The notes below the pieces were generated by a model that was given only the letters and a program-made list of their open reading frames with translations, was not told the origin of the DNA and ran no database searches. Shown one piece after another: positions 17,106 to 27,200 of a stretch of 64,000 nt of DNA. Both the position numbers and the translations under genes were made by a program. The DNA lies in the NCBI RefSeq assembly GCF_000682735.1, contig NZ_AWFD01000023.1:186001-250000 (forward strand). The letters are read 5' to 3'. Numbering within the stretch: position 1 is the stretch's first letter; every line of letters begins with the position of its first letter. The stretch comes from Hyphomonas sp. CY54-11-8. GTDB taxonomy: Bacteria > Pseudomonadota > Alphaproteobacteria > Caulobacterales > Hyphomonadaceae.

Positions 17106-18575
17106 TCAGGCGTTTTGGGCCATGGCCGCGATCCGTTCTTCGCGGAGTGTCTTGCGGCGTACCTTTCCGGCATCGTCGCGCACCGCTTCGCTGACATATT
17201 CGAAGCTCTTCGGGATCTTGTAGCGCACAAGCATGGTGGCGAGATGGGCCACCATGTCGGCCTCGTCCACCGCGCCCTCCGGCCGGCAAATGACGGCATG
17301 CAGGCGCGCGCCCATATCCTCGTCCGGCAGGCCGATCACGGCGGACGACTGGACACCCGGATAGGCATCGATCGCCGCTTCCACTTCCGCTGGATAGATG
17401 TTCGCCCCGCCCGACAGGATCATGTCCGACAGGCGGTCTGTCAGGTAGAGATAGCCGTCCTCATCCATGTAGCCCATGTCGCCGAGGCTTTCCCAGCCGC
17501 CTTCAAGCGATTTGGCCTCTGCGCCAATATAACGATAGGTCGTGCCCGGGCCTTCCAGCGGGCGCATGAAAATCTCGCCAACTTCGCCGGGCGGCAGGTT
17601 TTCGCCATTCTCGCCGACAACCTTCATCTCGCACGCCTCGACCGGTTTGCCGACCGAGCCGCGATGCTCCAGCCATTCCGTACCCTGAATGATGGTCGTG
17701 CCCTGCCCTTCGGTGCCGGCATAGAGCTCCCAGATCACGTCACCGCCAAGCCATTCGATGAAGCATTCCTTCAGCCAGGCCGGGCATGGCGCCGCGAGGT
17801 GCCAGAGCGCCTTGAGGCTGGACAGGTTGTACTTGTTCCGCACGTCTTCCGGCAGTGCCCAGATGCGGCGCATCATGGTTGGCACGGTGTAGACGACATC
17901 CACTTTCAGCCGCTCGATCGTCGACAGCGTCTTCTCCGCGTCGAAGCGTGTCGTAATACCGACCGTGCAGCCCTTGAAGAGGGCAATCATCGCCCACATG
18001 AACGGGCCATTGTGATAGAGCGGCCCCGGGATCAGCATCGCGCCCTGCACCGGGATTTCGAGATAGGGCAGTTCCGGATCCCAGGCAGCCGGGATCTTGG
18101 ATACAATCAGTTTCGGCCGGCCGGTGGAGCCGCCGCTGGTCATCGCCTTGAGCGAAGCGGCCATGCGTTCGGGAAGTTCCGTGTCCGGAAGGCTGGCGTC
18201 CGGCTCGTAGTTCTCGGGCACAGACGGCGTGTCGCCATATTCTCCTGCCGGAACGCCGACCACAAGGGATGGCTTGCCAAGCTCCACGATCTGGTCACGC
18301 TCATGCTTGGGCAGGCGGGAAGAAATCGGCTGCGGCGTCGCGCCGGCTTTCCAGGTGGCGAGGCAGGCTTCGAAGAATTCGATCCCGTTCGGCAGCGCAA
18401 TGGTGACGAAATCGTCCTGCTTCACGCCCAGCTTTTCATAAGCGCGCGCAAGGCGGTTGGTGCGCCGGTCAAGGTCTGCCCAGCTGATCTGGGCCCCTTC
18501 ATGATCGATCGCAGGCCGGTCCGGCTGTTTCGCCGCCCAGAAAGCCAGAATGCGTGAAAGCGTAATGATCGCCAC
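17106..18575 (-). CDS. AMP-forming acyl-CoA synthetase/ligase
   Basis: This 489-aa member of the ANL superfamily has the P-loop MTSGGSTGRPKLI, the A5 motif ELYAGTEGQGTT, the A7/A8 region GDMGYMDEDGYLYLTDR and the C-terminal catalytic Lys region GKVRRKTLREE. It activates a carboxylic acid to its CoA thioester via an acyl-AMP. It is shorter than long-chain FadD enzymes. The start is GTG 18575, with AGGAGG 7 nt upstream and no competing ATG. Neighbours point to lipid or sterol-type substrates, but the acid is not identifiable. Confidence 0.9.
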   Translation of the reverse strand: MAIITLSRILAFWAAKQPDRPAIDHEGAQISWADLDRRTNRLARAYEKLGVKQDDFVTIALPNGIEFFEACLATWKAGATPQPISSRLPKHERDQIVELGKPSLVVGVPAGEYGDTPSVPENYEPDASLPDTELPERMAASLKAMTSGGSTGRPKLIVSKIPAAWDPELPYLEIPVQGAMLIPGPLYHNGPFMWAMIALFKGCTVGITTRFDAEKTLSTIERLKVDVVYTVPTMMRRIWALPEDVRNKYNLSSLKALWHLAAPCPAWLKECFIEWLGGDVIWELYAGTEGQGTTIIQGTEWLEHRGSVGKPVEACEMKVVGENGENLPPGEVGEIFMRPLEGPGTTYRYIGAEAKSLEGGWESLGDMGYMDEDGYLYLTDRLSDMILSGGANIYPAEVEAAIDAYPGVQSSAVIGLPDEDMGARLHAVICRPEGAVDEADMVAHLATMLVRYKIPKSFEYVSEAVRDDAGKVRRKTLREERIAAMAQNA

Positions 18576-18610
18576 AGGTTTCCTCCTAACCCCAGTCTAT
18601 TTTTTCTTGT

Positions 18611-19561
18611 CTATATATCCGCACGTTTCAGGAGGCGTTGGAAGCCCTCCCAGAACTGCGCGCGCTTGTCGTCCGTTTCCATCAGGATCTCGTGCATCGC
18701 GCCCTCAACCATCACGTGCTCACAATCCGGCAGGCGTTTGCAGACAGCGGTATGGGTCGCATTGTCGACCAGCTGCTCTTCTGAGGCAGAGGCGACGAAG
18801 ACGGGAATGGTCACAGAGTTTAGCGTCCTGGCTTTTGTGAAGGTCGCAAGGATATCCAGCGACGCACCGAGCCAGCCCCATGTTACCGGGCCGAGGTCCA
18901 GCTCCGGCCGGGCATCGACGAGGTCGCGCTGCAGCTGCCAGTGCTTTCTGTCATGGGTCACGATGTTCGTCTCGAACGTCTCCGGCGGGCCGGGCTGGAC
19001 AGCATAGTCACCGGACCGGCCGGTCGCCCGCATCGCCCAGACGAGATAGCGCATGCCGAGGAATTTCGACTTGATCCCCCACATCGGCGCAGAGAACGCG
19101 GCGGCGTCCACCTTCACAAGACCTCGTGCAATGGCGGCCAGCGCAATCGCGCCGCCCATGGAATGAGCAAGCGACACATAAGGCCGCGGCAGGCGGTCAT
19201 CGAGCGCCTCCAGCCCGTTGGCCAGCGCGCCCATGAACGTCTCGAACCGGTCGATATGGCCTTTCTTCGTGTCGTCGAGCAGGCGCTCCGACAGGCCCTG
19301 CCCCGGCCAGTCGAGAATGACGACGGCAAAGCCCATCGCCTGCAGCTCGTGCCCGACCTCGAAATATTTTTCGATGAATTCCGTCCGGCCCGGGCAGACG
19401 ATGGCCGTGCCGCGTGGCTTGTCAGGCGCCAGCGCCGGGGCGACGCAGGCACGCAGGGCACGTCCGCCCGTGCCCTTGAACCAGACGATCTCCGCTCCTG
19501 TAGGCGGCGGATTGCCAGGAACGAGGACGAATTCGGTATCCGGCGAAGGGGTCGTGTCCAT
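18611..19561 (-). CDS. alpha/beta hydrolase (lysophospholipase/monoacylglycerol lipase type)
   Basis: This 316-aa hydrolase_4-type protein has an oxyanion region VVILDWPGQGLSER and nucleophile elbow AHSMGGA (GxSxG-like with Ala first). The acid residue is likely in the ASASEEQLVDN segment and His in GAMHEILME. There is no signal peptide, so it is probably cytoplasmic. It lies 35 bp upstream of the acyl-CoA ligase on the same strand; releasing fatty acids that the ligase activates is a reasonable inference. Confidence 0.85.
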   Translation of the reverse strand: MDTTPSPDTEFVLVPGNPPPTGAEIVWFKGTGGRALRACVAPALAPDKPRGTAIVCPGRTEFIEKYFEVGHELQAMGFAVVILDWPGQGLSERLLDDTKKGHIDRFETFMGALANGLEALDDRLPRPYVSLAHSMGGAIALAAIARGLVKVDAAAFSAPMWGIKSKFLGMRYLVWAMRATGRSGDYAVQPGPPETFETNIVTHDRKHWQLQRDLVDARPELDLGPVTWGWLGASLDILATFTKARTLNSVTIPVFVASASEEQLVDNATHTAVCKRLPDCEHVMVEGAMHEILMETDDKRAQFWEGFQRLLKRADI

Positions 19562-19580
19562 GCAGTTTTATCCCAGACGG

Positions 19581-19614
19581 AAAAGGCCGCCCGCAGGGTG
19601 TCCCGGGGCGGCCT
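19581..19614 (-). terminator. hairpin with short U-run after SCP2 gene
   Basis: A 9-bp stem AGGCCGCCC/GGGCGGCCT with a 13-nt loop is followed on the minus strand by TTTT. It lies between the SCP2-protein gene and the hydrolase gene, so it may separate or attenuate them. Confidence 0.6.
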
Positions 19615-19643
19615 GACCTGTCAAACCCGAAGGGCGGTTCGCC

Positions 19644-19946
19644 TTAGGAGAGCGCCTTCATCAGGCTCTGAAGCTGCATGGCAACCGACATGTCGCCTTC
19701 AACTTTCAGTTTACCCTGCATGAAGGCCATCGTGGCGTCGAGGCCGCCGGAGGCAATCTTCTTGAAGTCTTCCCAATCAACCTTGATCGTCGCATCGGCT
19801 GCGTCGTCAGAATTGTTGGCCACGCCATTCATGCCGTCGATGAAAAGTTTGCCGGCATCGCCGAAATCAAACTTCACCTTTTTCTTGAAGTCGCCGCCTG
19901 CGGAAACAGCGTCATTGGCCTTGGCTGTGAGTTCTGCGAGATCCAT
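19644..19946 (-). CDS. SCP2 sterol-carrier domain protein
   Basis: This 100-aa single-domain protein has KVKFDFGDAGKLFIDG followed by ATIKVDWEDFKKIASGGLDATMAFMQGKLKVEGD, the SCP-2 signature. Such proteins bind acyl-CoAs or sterols in a hydrophobic tunnel. A GGAGGA ribosome site precedes ATG 19946. It is divergent from the acyl-CoA carboxyltransferase and upstream of the hydrolase-ligase-reductase run, consistent with a lipid-handling cluster. Confidence 0.92.
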   Translation of the reverse strand: MDLAELTAKANDAVSAGGDFKKKVKFDFGDAGKLFIDGMNGVANNSDDAADATIKVDWEDFKKIASGGLDATMAFMQGKLKVEGDMSVAMQLQSLMKALS

Positions 19947-20155
19947 GAGATTCCTCCTTGGGATGGATTTGATGCGATAAAGCAGACCCGCGGTATGAAA
20001 ATCAAGGAAAAGCTGTGTGACATACCGTATCGTGAAGGAGCTTTCAGATTCTCGCGGTACGGCCTTGTGTTCTCCGGGCCATGCCCGCTGAAATCTTGTG
20101 AGATCGGTTTCACATCTGCTTGACGTTGCGCTGGGGAAGCGTGGAAGGTCGCGGC

Positions 20156-21703
20156 ATGAGTTGGGAAAAATCGATTGAGGAACTCCGCCGCCGTGAACGG
20201 CTGGCCGAGAAAATGGGCGGCGAAGAACCCGTCGAACGCCAGCGCGGGCGCGGTAAGCTGACCGTCCGGGAACGGGTCGCCTTCCTGGTCGATCCGGGCA
20301 GCTTCCATGAGATCGGCAAGATCTCCGGCCGGGCGACCTATACCGCGGACGACGAACTCGAGACTTTCCTGCCAGCCAGTTCCGTCACTGGGCGGGCGAC
20401 GCTGGATGGCCGTCCGACCGTGATCCTCGCCGACGATTTCACCGTGCGCGGCGGCGCCTCGGATGCCTCGATCTGGCAGAAAATGGTCCAGATGATCAAA
20501 ATGGCGGCGGAGTATCGCATGCCGCTGGTTCAGATGATTGACGGCACGGGTGGCGGCGGTTCGGTCAAATCGCTGGAGAAAGACCCGCGCACCTATATTC
20601 CCGAAACGCCCGGCTGGAACGAGATCGTCCACGGCATGACGCAGGTGCCGTTCGTCTCGCTGGCTCTCGGCCCTTGCGCCGGCATGGGCGCGGGCCGTGT
20701 GGCGGCCAGCCATTTTTCGGTCATGGTCAAGGAACTCAGCCAGGTGTTCGTGGCCGGACCGCCCGTGGCCATCGCACTCGGTGAAAACGTGACCAAGGAA
20801 GAGCTCGGCGGCTGGAAGATCCAGGCGCAGAACGGCACGGTAGACAATGTCGTCGATACCGAAGCCGACGCCTTCATCGCGGCGCGGCGCTTCCTGTCCT
20901 ACCTGCCCCCGTCCGTACACGACCTGCCTCAGCGCACGTCCCCGGCCGACCATCCGGACCGGAAGGAAGAGAGCCTGCTCTCCATCGTGCCAACCGACGG
21001 AAAGACCCCCTACAAGCCGCGCAAGATCATCGACGCCACGGTCGACCATGGGAGCTTCTTCGAGATCGGCAAGGAATGGGGCCGCGGCATCGTCACCGGC
21101 TTCGCGCGGATCGATGGCTACCCCGTCGGTATCCTGGCGGGCGACCCCTTCTTCCTGGATGGGGCGTGGACGGCAGATGTCTGCGACAAGGTCACACGGC
21201 ACATGGACCTCTGCTCCATGTTCCACCTGCCGGTCATTCACTTTGTCGACTGTCCGGGCTTCGCTGTCGGCGTGAAGGCGGAGACAGCCGGCGTCACCCG
21301 CGCAGGTGTACGCGCCATGACGGCCGTCTATCAGGCAGACGTGCCAGTCTGTTCGGTGGTCATCCGCAAGGCCTATGGCCTCGCCGGGTCGGCGATGATG
21401 AACCAGTCGAAAACGAAGTGGCGCTATTGCTGGCCGAGCGGCGACTGGGGCAGCCTGCCCATGGCGGGCGGCATCGAGGCCGCGTTCCGGAAGGAACTGG
21501 CCGAGGCGGAAGATCCCGACGCCTTGAAGGAGCAATTGTACCGGAAGTTTGAAGCGATCCGCTCACCGTTCCGAACGGCGGAAAGTTTCCTTGCGGAGGA
21601 AATCATCGACCCGCGCGACACGCGGCCGCTGCTGGTGGATTTCATCCATCACGCCTGGCGGGTCCTCGAACCCGGCGAGCGCAAGGTGGGCTACCGGCCC
21701 TGA
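20156..21703 (+). CDS. acyl-CoA carboxylase carboxyltransferase (beta) subunit
   Basis: This 515-aa carboxyltransferase of the PccB/MccB family has N- and C-terminal crotonase-like halves. The acyl-CoA side (IDGTGGGGSVKSL, GPCAGMGAGRVAASHFSVMV) and carboxybiotin side (VDCPGFAVGVKAE, RKAYGLAGSAMM) oxyanion loops are visible. It would carboxylate an acyl-CoA using biotin carried on a partner subunit. No biotin carboxylase or carrier gene is nearby, so it must pair with a distant alpha subunit, or act as a decarboxylase. Start ATG 20156 (MSWEKSIEELRRR) fits the family N-terminus; the frame extends 12 codons further up. Confidence 0.9.
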   Translation: MSWEKSIEELRRRERLAEKMGGEEPVERQRGRGKLTVRERVAFLVDPGSFHEIGKISGRATYTADDELETFLPASSVTGRATLDGRPTVILADDFTVRGGASDASIWQKMVQMIKMAAEYRMPLVQMIDGTGGGGSVKSLEKDPRTYIPETPGWNEIVHGMTQVPFVSLALGPCAGMGAGRVAASHFSVMVKELSQVFVAGPPVAIALGENVTKEELGGWKIQAQNGTVDNVVDTEADAFIAARRFLSYLPPSVHDLPQRTSPADHPDRKEESLLSIVPTDGKTPYKPRKIIDATVDHGSFFEIGKEWGRGIVTGFARIDGYPVGILAGDPFFLDGAWTADVCDKVTRHMDLCSMFHLPVIHFVDCPGFAVGVKAETAGVTRAGVRAMTAVYQADVPVCSVVIRKAYGLAGSAMMNQSKTKWRYCWPSGDWGSLPMAGGIEAAFRKELAEAEDPDALKEQLYRKFEAIRSPFRTAESFLAEEIIDPRDTRPLLVDFIHHAWRVLEPGERKVGYRP

Positions 21704-21733
21704 CCGAAGCCAGGGCCGGGGCCCCACCCCCCT

Positions 21734-22897
21734 TTAGATCGAGGTCAGGACTTCTTTTGCGGCCGCGTGGCACTTGTCGATCTCGTGATCGAGGCCCACG
21801 CAGATACGTGTCCAGTTCGGCAGGTCGCTCCAGCGCTCACCAACAACGCGCACATTGCGCTCCAGCATCTTGGCGGCGAAATCCTTCGCCGGCATACCGA
21901 CATCCATGTAGATGAAGCTGCCCTGCGGATCCGGTGCGATCGGGCGGCCAAGGTCTGCGGCCATGGCGATCAACTTCTGGCGTCCACGGATCATGGTGGC
22001 GCGCATCTTTTCGAAATGGGCCGTGTCCTCAAGGCTGGCCATGCCAGCAACGAGACCGAGATAGTTGACGTTCGACAGGCGGCCCGTCATGCGCATATCC
22101 ATCGCCATGTCGGCCGGCATCAGGCCGTAGCCAAGACGCTGACCGGCCATGCCGTAGATTTTCGAGAAGGTCCGTGCCACGATAACCGGCTTACCAGCGG
22201 CAACAAATTCGGACATCACATTGCCCGGATAGTCGTCCGACATGTCCAGATAGGCTTCGTCGACGAAGACCGGAACCTTGTTGCTGACGTCTTCGACGAA
22301 GGCTTTCAGCTGCGCTGTCGGGATCGTCTTGCCGGTCGGGTTGTTCGGGTTGCAGAGATAGACAGCCCCCGTGTCCGGGCCGACACGGGCCGCGATGGCT
22401 TCCATGTCATAGCCCATGTCCTGGGTCAGCGGCATGTAGACGACTTCGGTGCCTGCCTGTTCTGCGACGCGCGGCACGCCCTCATAGGTAATCGCGGAGG
22501 TGATGATCTTGCCGCCCTTCACATTCACCCAGTCGGAGAACGCCGCCAGGATTGGGGTTGAGCCGTTGGTGACCAGCACTTGCTCCGGTGCAACGCCTTC
22601 GCGCTCGGCGACCATCGCGGCAAATTTCGACACGGTCGGATAGGTGTAGCGATAGAGGTTCGCAGCTTCGGCCCTGACCGCCTCAACCGCTTTGGGCGAC
22701 GGACCATACGGGTTTTCGTTGGCCGACAGGATGGCGAGGGCATCCGGGTCGATCGCGTCATTGGCCGGGGTGGCCGCAGTGGCGGTTTCCGAGCAGGCTG
22801 AGAGGGCGGTCGCCGCGCCAACGGCGCCGACACCGGCCAGTTTCATCAGGCTGCGGCGGGAAGGTGAAAAGAGCGGTTCGCTGGAAAATCTGTTCAT
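21734..22897 (-). CDS. Tat-exported HisC-like PLP-dependent aminotransferase
   Basis: This 387-aa class I/II aminotransferase has all fold-type I landmarks: SANENPYGPSPKA near the start, NPNNPTGK (Asn183), FVDEAY (Asp213) and the PLP lysine Lys246 in RTFSKIYGMAGQRLGYG. The closest general family is histidinol-phosphate aminotransferase. The N-terminus is an intact twin-arginine signal (SRRSLMKLAG, residues 13-22) with a lipobox-like LSAC (Cys35), so it should be folded with cofactor and exported. That is unusual for a HisC family member and argues against histidine synthesis as its role. Confidence 0.85.
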   Translation of the reverse strand: MNRFSSEPLFSPSRRSLMKLAGVGAVGAATALSACSETATAATPANDAIDPDALAILSANENPYGPSPKAVEAVRAEAANLYRYTYPTVSKFAAMVAEREGVAPEQVLVTNGSTPILAAFSDWVNVKGGKIITSAITYEGVPRVAEQAGTEVVYMPLTQDMGYDMEAIAARVGPDTGAVYLCNPNNPTGKTIPTAQLKAFVEDVSNKVPVFVDEAYLDMSDDYPGNVMSEFVAAGKPVIVARTFSKIYGMAGQRLGYGLMPADMAMDMRMTGRLSNVNYLGLVAGMASLEDTAHFEKMRATMIRGRQKLIAMAADLGRPIAPDPQGSFIYMDVGMPAKDFAAKMLERNVRVVGERWSDLPNWTRICVGLDHEIDKCHAAAKEVLTSI

Positions 22898-23224
22898 GAC
22901 CTTGGGTCCTTAGAATGGTCCGGAGGGTCTCTCACCGAGGCTGGAGGACCGGCGCACCCTCCGAGGCGCCGGATGTGCAAGAACGATCCGCCTCGCCTGC
23001 TGCGTCGGCAACACAAAGGTTACCCTGCCGGGGAATCCGCTGGCGATTGCTTCCTTGATGACCAGATTCGCCTGTGAGGCGGGCGCCGTTGCGGGCGGGT
23101 CGCGCGCCTGAGCCGCACTCTGCCCCCTCCCGCGGACCCGACCGCCGCAATTTTTCGCTTTGCGAGCGGAATCTTGCCTTTTTCCGCGTTTCATGTGGGA
23201 GATGAGTCCACTGGAGGGACACAC
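22898..23224. other. 327-bp divergent intergenic region, no gene seen
   Basis: This gap separates two divergent starts. It is GC-rich, with short GC-rich complementary pieces near 22945-22980 and no recognisable riboswitch, tRNA or tandem repeat. An Arg/Pro/Ala-rich frame on the minus strand looks like random GC-rich sequence. Both promoters must lie here. Confidence 0.5.
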
Positions 23225-24160
23225 ATGAACACCAAATCACTTCGCCTCGCGCTGTCGGCGCTGACCCTGTCGGCCATGGGCCTTGCCGCCTGCGGCGGAC
23301 CCGGCGCATCGCGGGAATCCGCCCGCCCTATAAACGCGCCCCCTCCCCCGGTCGAAATGTCGATGGGCGCGAAATACGCCGCCGACGACGGCATGTTGAT
23401 GGAAGAGATGGAGGCCGGCGGCGGGCCAGATGGCAGCATGGGTGGCGAGACCGTCGCCCAGCAGTACATTGCCTACTCCCACTCCATCGGCATGCGCCTG
23501 CCGGTCAATGCGATCGAGCCGACGTTGCAGGGCCATATCGATGCCTGCAACAAGGCCGGGCCCACGGTCTGCATGGTGACGAATTCCTGGATGAATGCCT
23601 ATTCGGAGGATGAAGCCTCCGCCTCGCTGAACCTGCGCGCCACACCGGCCTGGATCGAACAGTTCCTGAACGGCGTCGAAGCCGAAGCCAAAGCGGCGAA
23701 AGGCGAAATCACCAACCGCCAGACGACTGCCGAAGACCTGACCGTTTCCATCATTGATACCGATGCACGGCTGAAGGCGCAGGAGACGCTGCAGGCCCGG
23801 CTGGAACAGCTGCTGGCCGACCGGCCCGGCAAACTGGGCGAACTGCTGGAAACTGAGCGGGAACTGGCCCGCGTCAACGGCGAGATCGATTCCCTGAAAT
23901 CTTCCCTCGCGGCCCTGCGCCAGAGGGTGAACATGAGCCAGCTCTCCATCGGCTATGAAACCAAGCGCAACCCGGTCTCGCAGGGCGCGCTGGAGCCGCT
24001 GGCCCGCGCCTTCGGGGATTTCTTCTATAATCTGTCGAGCGCGCTGGCCGCCGTGATCACCGCCTTTGCCATTGGCCTGCCCTGGCTGATCCTGATTGGC
24101 GTCTTCGTCTGGATATGGCTGAAACTGATCTGGCCGCGCATCCGCCGCAAGAAATCCTGA
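23225..24160 (+). CDS. DUF4349 lipoprotein with coiled coil and C-terminal membrane segment
   Basis: This 311-aa protein has a lipoprotein signal (MGLAACGG, Cys about 21) and a low-complexity Gly/Met linker. The DUF4349 core includes a long heptad region (LKAQETLQARLEQLLADRPGKL then ELLETERELARVNGEIDSLKSSL, about 185-235). A transmembrane helix (IGLPWLILIGVFVWIWLKLIW) and basic tail (RIRRKKS) close the protein. It is thus tethered at both ends. Function is not established for the family. Start ATG 23225 has GGAGGGAC upstream. A strong terminator follows. Confidence 0.85.
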   Translation: MNTKSLRLALSALTLSAMGLAACGGPGASRESARPINAPPPPVEMSMGAKYAADDGMLMEEMEAGGGPDGSMGGETVAQQYIAYSHSIGMRLPVNAIEPTLQGHIDACNKAGPTVCMVTNSWMNAYSEDEASASLNLRATPAWIEQFLNGVEAEAKAAKGEITNRQTTAEDLTVSIIDTDARLKAQETLQARLEQLLADRPGKLGELLETERELARVNGEIDSLKSSLAALRQRVNMSQLSIGYETKRNPVSQGALEPLARAFGDFFYNLSSALAAVITAFAIGLPWLILIGVFVWIWLKLIWPRIRRKKS

Positions 24161-24179
24161 TCCTGCCCCCAAACAGCAA

Positions 24180-24209
24180 AGCCCCGCGGATCGCTCCGCG
24201 GGGCTTTTT
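24180..24209. terminator. bidirectional intrinsic terminator
   Basis: An 11-bp stem AGCCCCGCGGA/TCCGCGGGGCT with a TCGC loop is followed by five T on the plus strand and preceded by AA on the other. It lies between the convergent DUF4349 gene and gltB and can serve both. Confidence 0.9.
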
Positions 24210-24225
24210 CTTTACAGGTCTGGAA

Positions 24226-27200
24226 TCAGGCCTTCGCGGCGACCTTTTTCTTCGCCTTTGGCTTGGTACGGCCGAGCAGCAGGTGTGCGATTTCCTTCGG
24301 CACGACCATCAGCATGTCGTGGACGGCGCGGTCCCAGTCGTCGAGGATTTCCTTGCCGCGGACAGAGCCCGTGCGGCGGACATGTTCCTCGATCAGGGCC
24401 TTGGCCTCGCCGATATGTTCGGTCGGCATTTCCGGCAGCGGATACCAGTCGATCGAATCCGGGTTGGCGACGCGTTCGAACCGGTTCGTCGGATCCCAGA
24501 TGAAGGCCGCGCCGCCCGTCATGCCGGCGCCGAAATTGTCGCCGATGGGGCCGAGGATCACCGCACGGCCATTGGTCATGTACTCGCAGCCATTCGCGCC
24601 GCAGCCCTCGACCACCGTCTTCGCACCGGAGTTCCGGACCGCGAAGCGCACGCCTGCCGTTCCGGACGCGAACAGCTTTCCGCTGGTCGCACCATAGAGA
24701 CAGGTGTTGCCGATGATGGCATCGCCGGAAGCCGAGCGGCGGTCTTTCGGGCGCGGGGCCACGACAATGGTCGCTCCGGACAGGCCCTTGCCGACATAGT
24801 CATTGGCATCGCCGATGACTTCCAGCAGCAGGCCCTGCACCGAGAAGGCGCCGAGTGACTGGCCGGCCGAGCCTTCAAGCCGGATGTGCAGGCGGCCTTC
24901 CGGCAGGGCATGCATGCCGAACTTGCGCGTGATGGCGGAGCTCGACCGTGTGCCGATGGCGCGCATCGTGTTCTGCACGTCGTATTCGAGCTGCATCTTC
25001 TCACTGCGCTCGAAGAAGGGTTCTGCATCGCGCAGGATCTGAGCATCCAGCGTATCCGGCACTTCCTCGCGGTGAGCCGGATGGTAGATGATCGGCTTGT
25101 CGGTATCGACCTGGACCAGAAGCGGGTTGAGGTCGAGGTCATCGAGATGCGTCGCGCCGCGGCTGACCTGGGCCAGGAGGTCCGTCCGCCCAATGGCTTC
25201 GTCGAGAGACTTCAGGCCAAGCGAGGCAAGGATCTCCCGGACGTCTTCTGCGATGAAGCTCATCAGATTGACGACCTTCTCCGGCGTGCCGGTGAAGTGC
25301 GCGCGCAGTGCCTCGTCCTGCACGCAGACGCCGACCGGGCAGGTGTTCGAATGGCACTGGCGCACCATGATACAGCCCATGGCCACAAGCGAGGCCGTGC
25401 CGATGCCGTATTCCTCAGCGCCCAGCATGGCCGCGATGACAATGTCACGGCCCGTGCGCAAGCCGCCATCGGTCCGCAGGGTGACCTTGTCGCGCAGATT
25501 GTTGAGCGACAGGATCTGGTGCGCTTCTGCAAGGCCCATTTCCCAAGGCAGGCCGGCGAACTTCACCGAGGTCTGGGGGCTCGCGCCCGTCCCGCCGACA
25601 CCTCCAGCGATCAGGATGATGTCCGCCTTCGCTTTCGCCACACCGGCAGCCACCGTGCCGACGCCGGACTGGGCGACGAGCTTCACGCAGACACGGGCCT
25701 CCGGGTTGATCTGCTTCAGGTCGTAGATCAGCTGGGCCAGATCTTCGATGGAATAGATGTCGTGGTGCGGCGGCGGAGAGATCAGCGTTACACCCGGCGT
25801 CGCGTGGCGCAGGCGGGCGATGAACTCGGTCACCTTGAAGCCGGGCAGCTGGCCGCCCTCGCCGGGCTTGGCGCCCTGGGCCACCTTGATCTCGATCTCG
25901 CGGCACTGGTTCAGATATTCCGCCGTCACGCCGAAACGGCCGGACGCGATCTGCTTGACCGACGAGTTCATATTGTCGCCGTTCGGCAGCGGGCGATAAC
26001 GGGCGCGGTCTTCGCCGCCCTCCCCCGAGACAGACTTGGCCCCGATCCGGTTCATGGCGATGTTGAGCGTACCATGTGCCTCAGGGCTGAGCGCGCCGAG
26101 CGACATGCCGGGCGTCACGAAGCGCTTGCGGATCTCATTGATCGACTGAACCTGCGTCAGCGGCACTGGCGGCAGGTTGCGTTTGAAGTCCAGCAGGTCC
26201 CGCAGCTGAATCGGGTTGCGTGCCTCCAGCGCGTCCGCAAATTTTCGGTACACCGAATAATCGCCCGTGTTGCAGGCGGTTTGCAGCGTGTGGATCAGCT
26301 GGCCATCGAGGGCATGCGGTTCATCGTTCGCGCGCAGGCGGTAGAAGCCGCCAACGGGGAGCGAGATGACATCGTCGTCAAATGCCATTTCGTGGCGGAC
26401 CAGCGCGTTCTCTTCAAGGCCTGCAAGGCCAAGGCCGGAGATACGGCTGTTCATGCCGGGGAAGTAATCGGCCACCAGCGCGCGGGAGAGACCGAGCGCC
26501 TCGAAATTGTACCCGCCGCGATAGGATGAAATGACCGAGATGCCCATCTTGGACATGATCTTCAACAGGCCCGCTTCCACGGCGGCCTTGTAATTGTGCA
26601 CGCACTCTTCGAGCGTCAGGTCGCCGTAAAGGCCGCGGGCATGGCGGTCGGTGATCGCGTCCTGCGCAAGGTAAGCGTTGACGCAGGTCGCGCCGACGCC
26701 GACGAGCACGGCAAAGTAATGCGTGTCGAGACATTCGGACGAGCGCACCGTGATGGAGCAGAACGTCCGCAGGCCCTGCGCCACGAGGTGCGAGTGCACC
26801 GCGCCGGTGGCGAGGATCATCGGGATCGCGGTGCGGGTGGCGGACTGATACTGGTCTGTCAGGACGATATGCTCGCGGCCTTCGCGCACGGCATCTTCGG
26901 CTTCCTGACGGATGCGGGACAATGCTTCCTTCAGGGCGCTACCATCATTGGTGACGTCCTCTGCCGGGAAGGTACAGTCGATCTCGGTGTAGGACACGCC
27001 AAGCCGCGTCAGCAGCCGCTCATACATGCCGTTCGTCAGTACCGGGCTTTCCAGCACGAAGACTTCCTGCTGCGACTTGTCCGTGTCGAGCACGTTGCCG
27101 AGGTTCTTGAACCGCGTCTTGAGGCTCATCACGCGTTCTTCGCGAAGCGGGTCAACCGGCGGATTGGTCACCTGGCTGAAGTTCTGCCGGAAGAAATGGC

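Noticed and set aside
17115..18557. 480-codon plus-strand frame opposite the acyl-CoA ligase
   Set aside because: His/Arg-rich, no motif, entirely antisense to a gene with all ANL motifs and a good ribosome site.
22910..23224. 104-codon minus-strand frame in the long divergent gap
   Set aside because: Arg/Pro/Ala-rich, no ribosome site, no domain; judged as non-coding promoter DNA.
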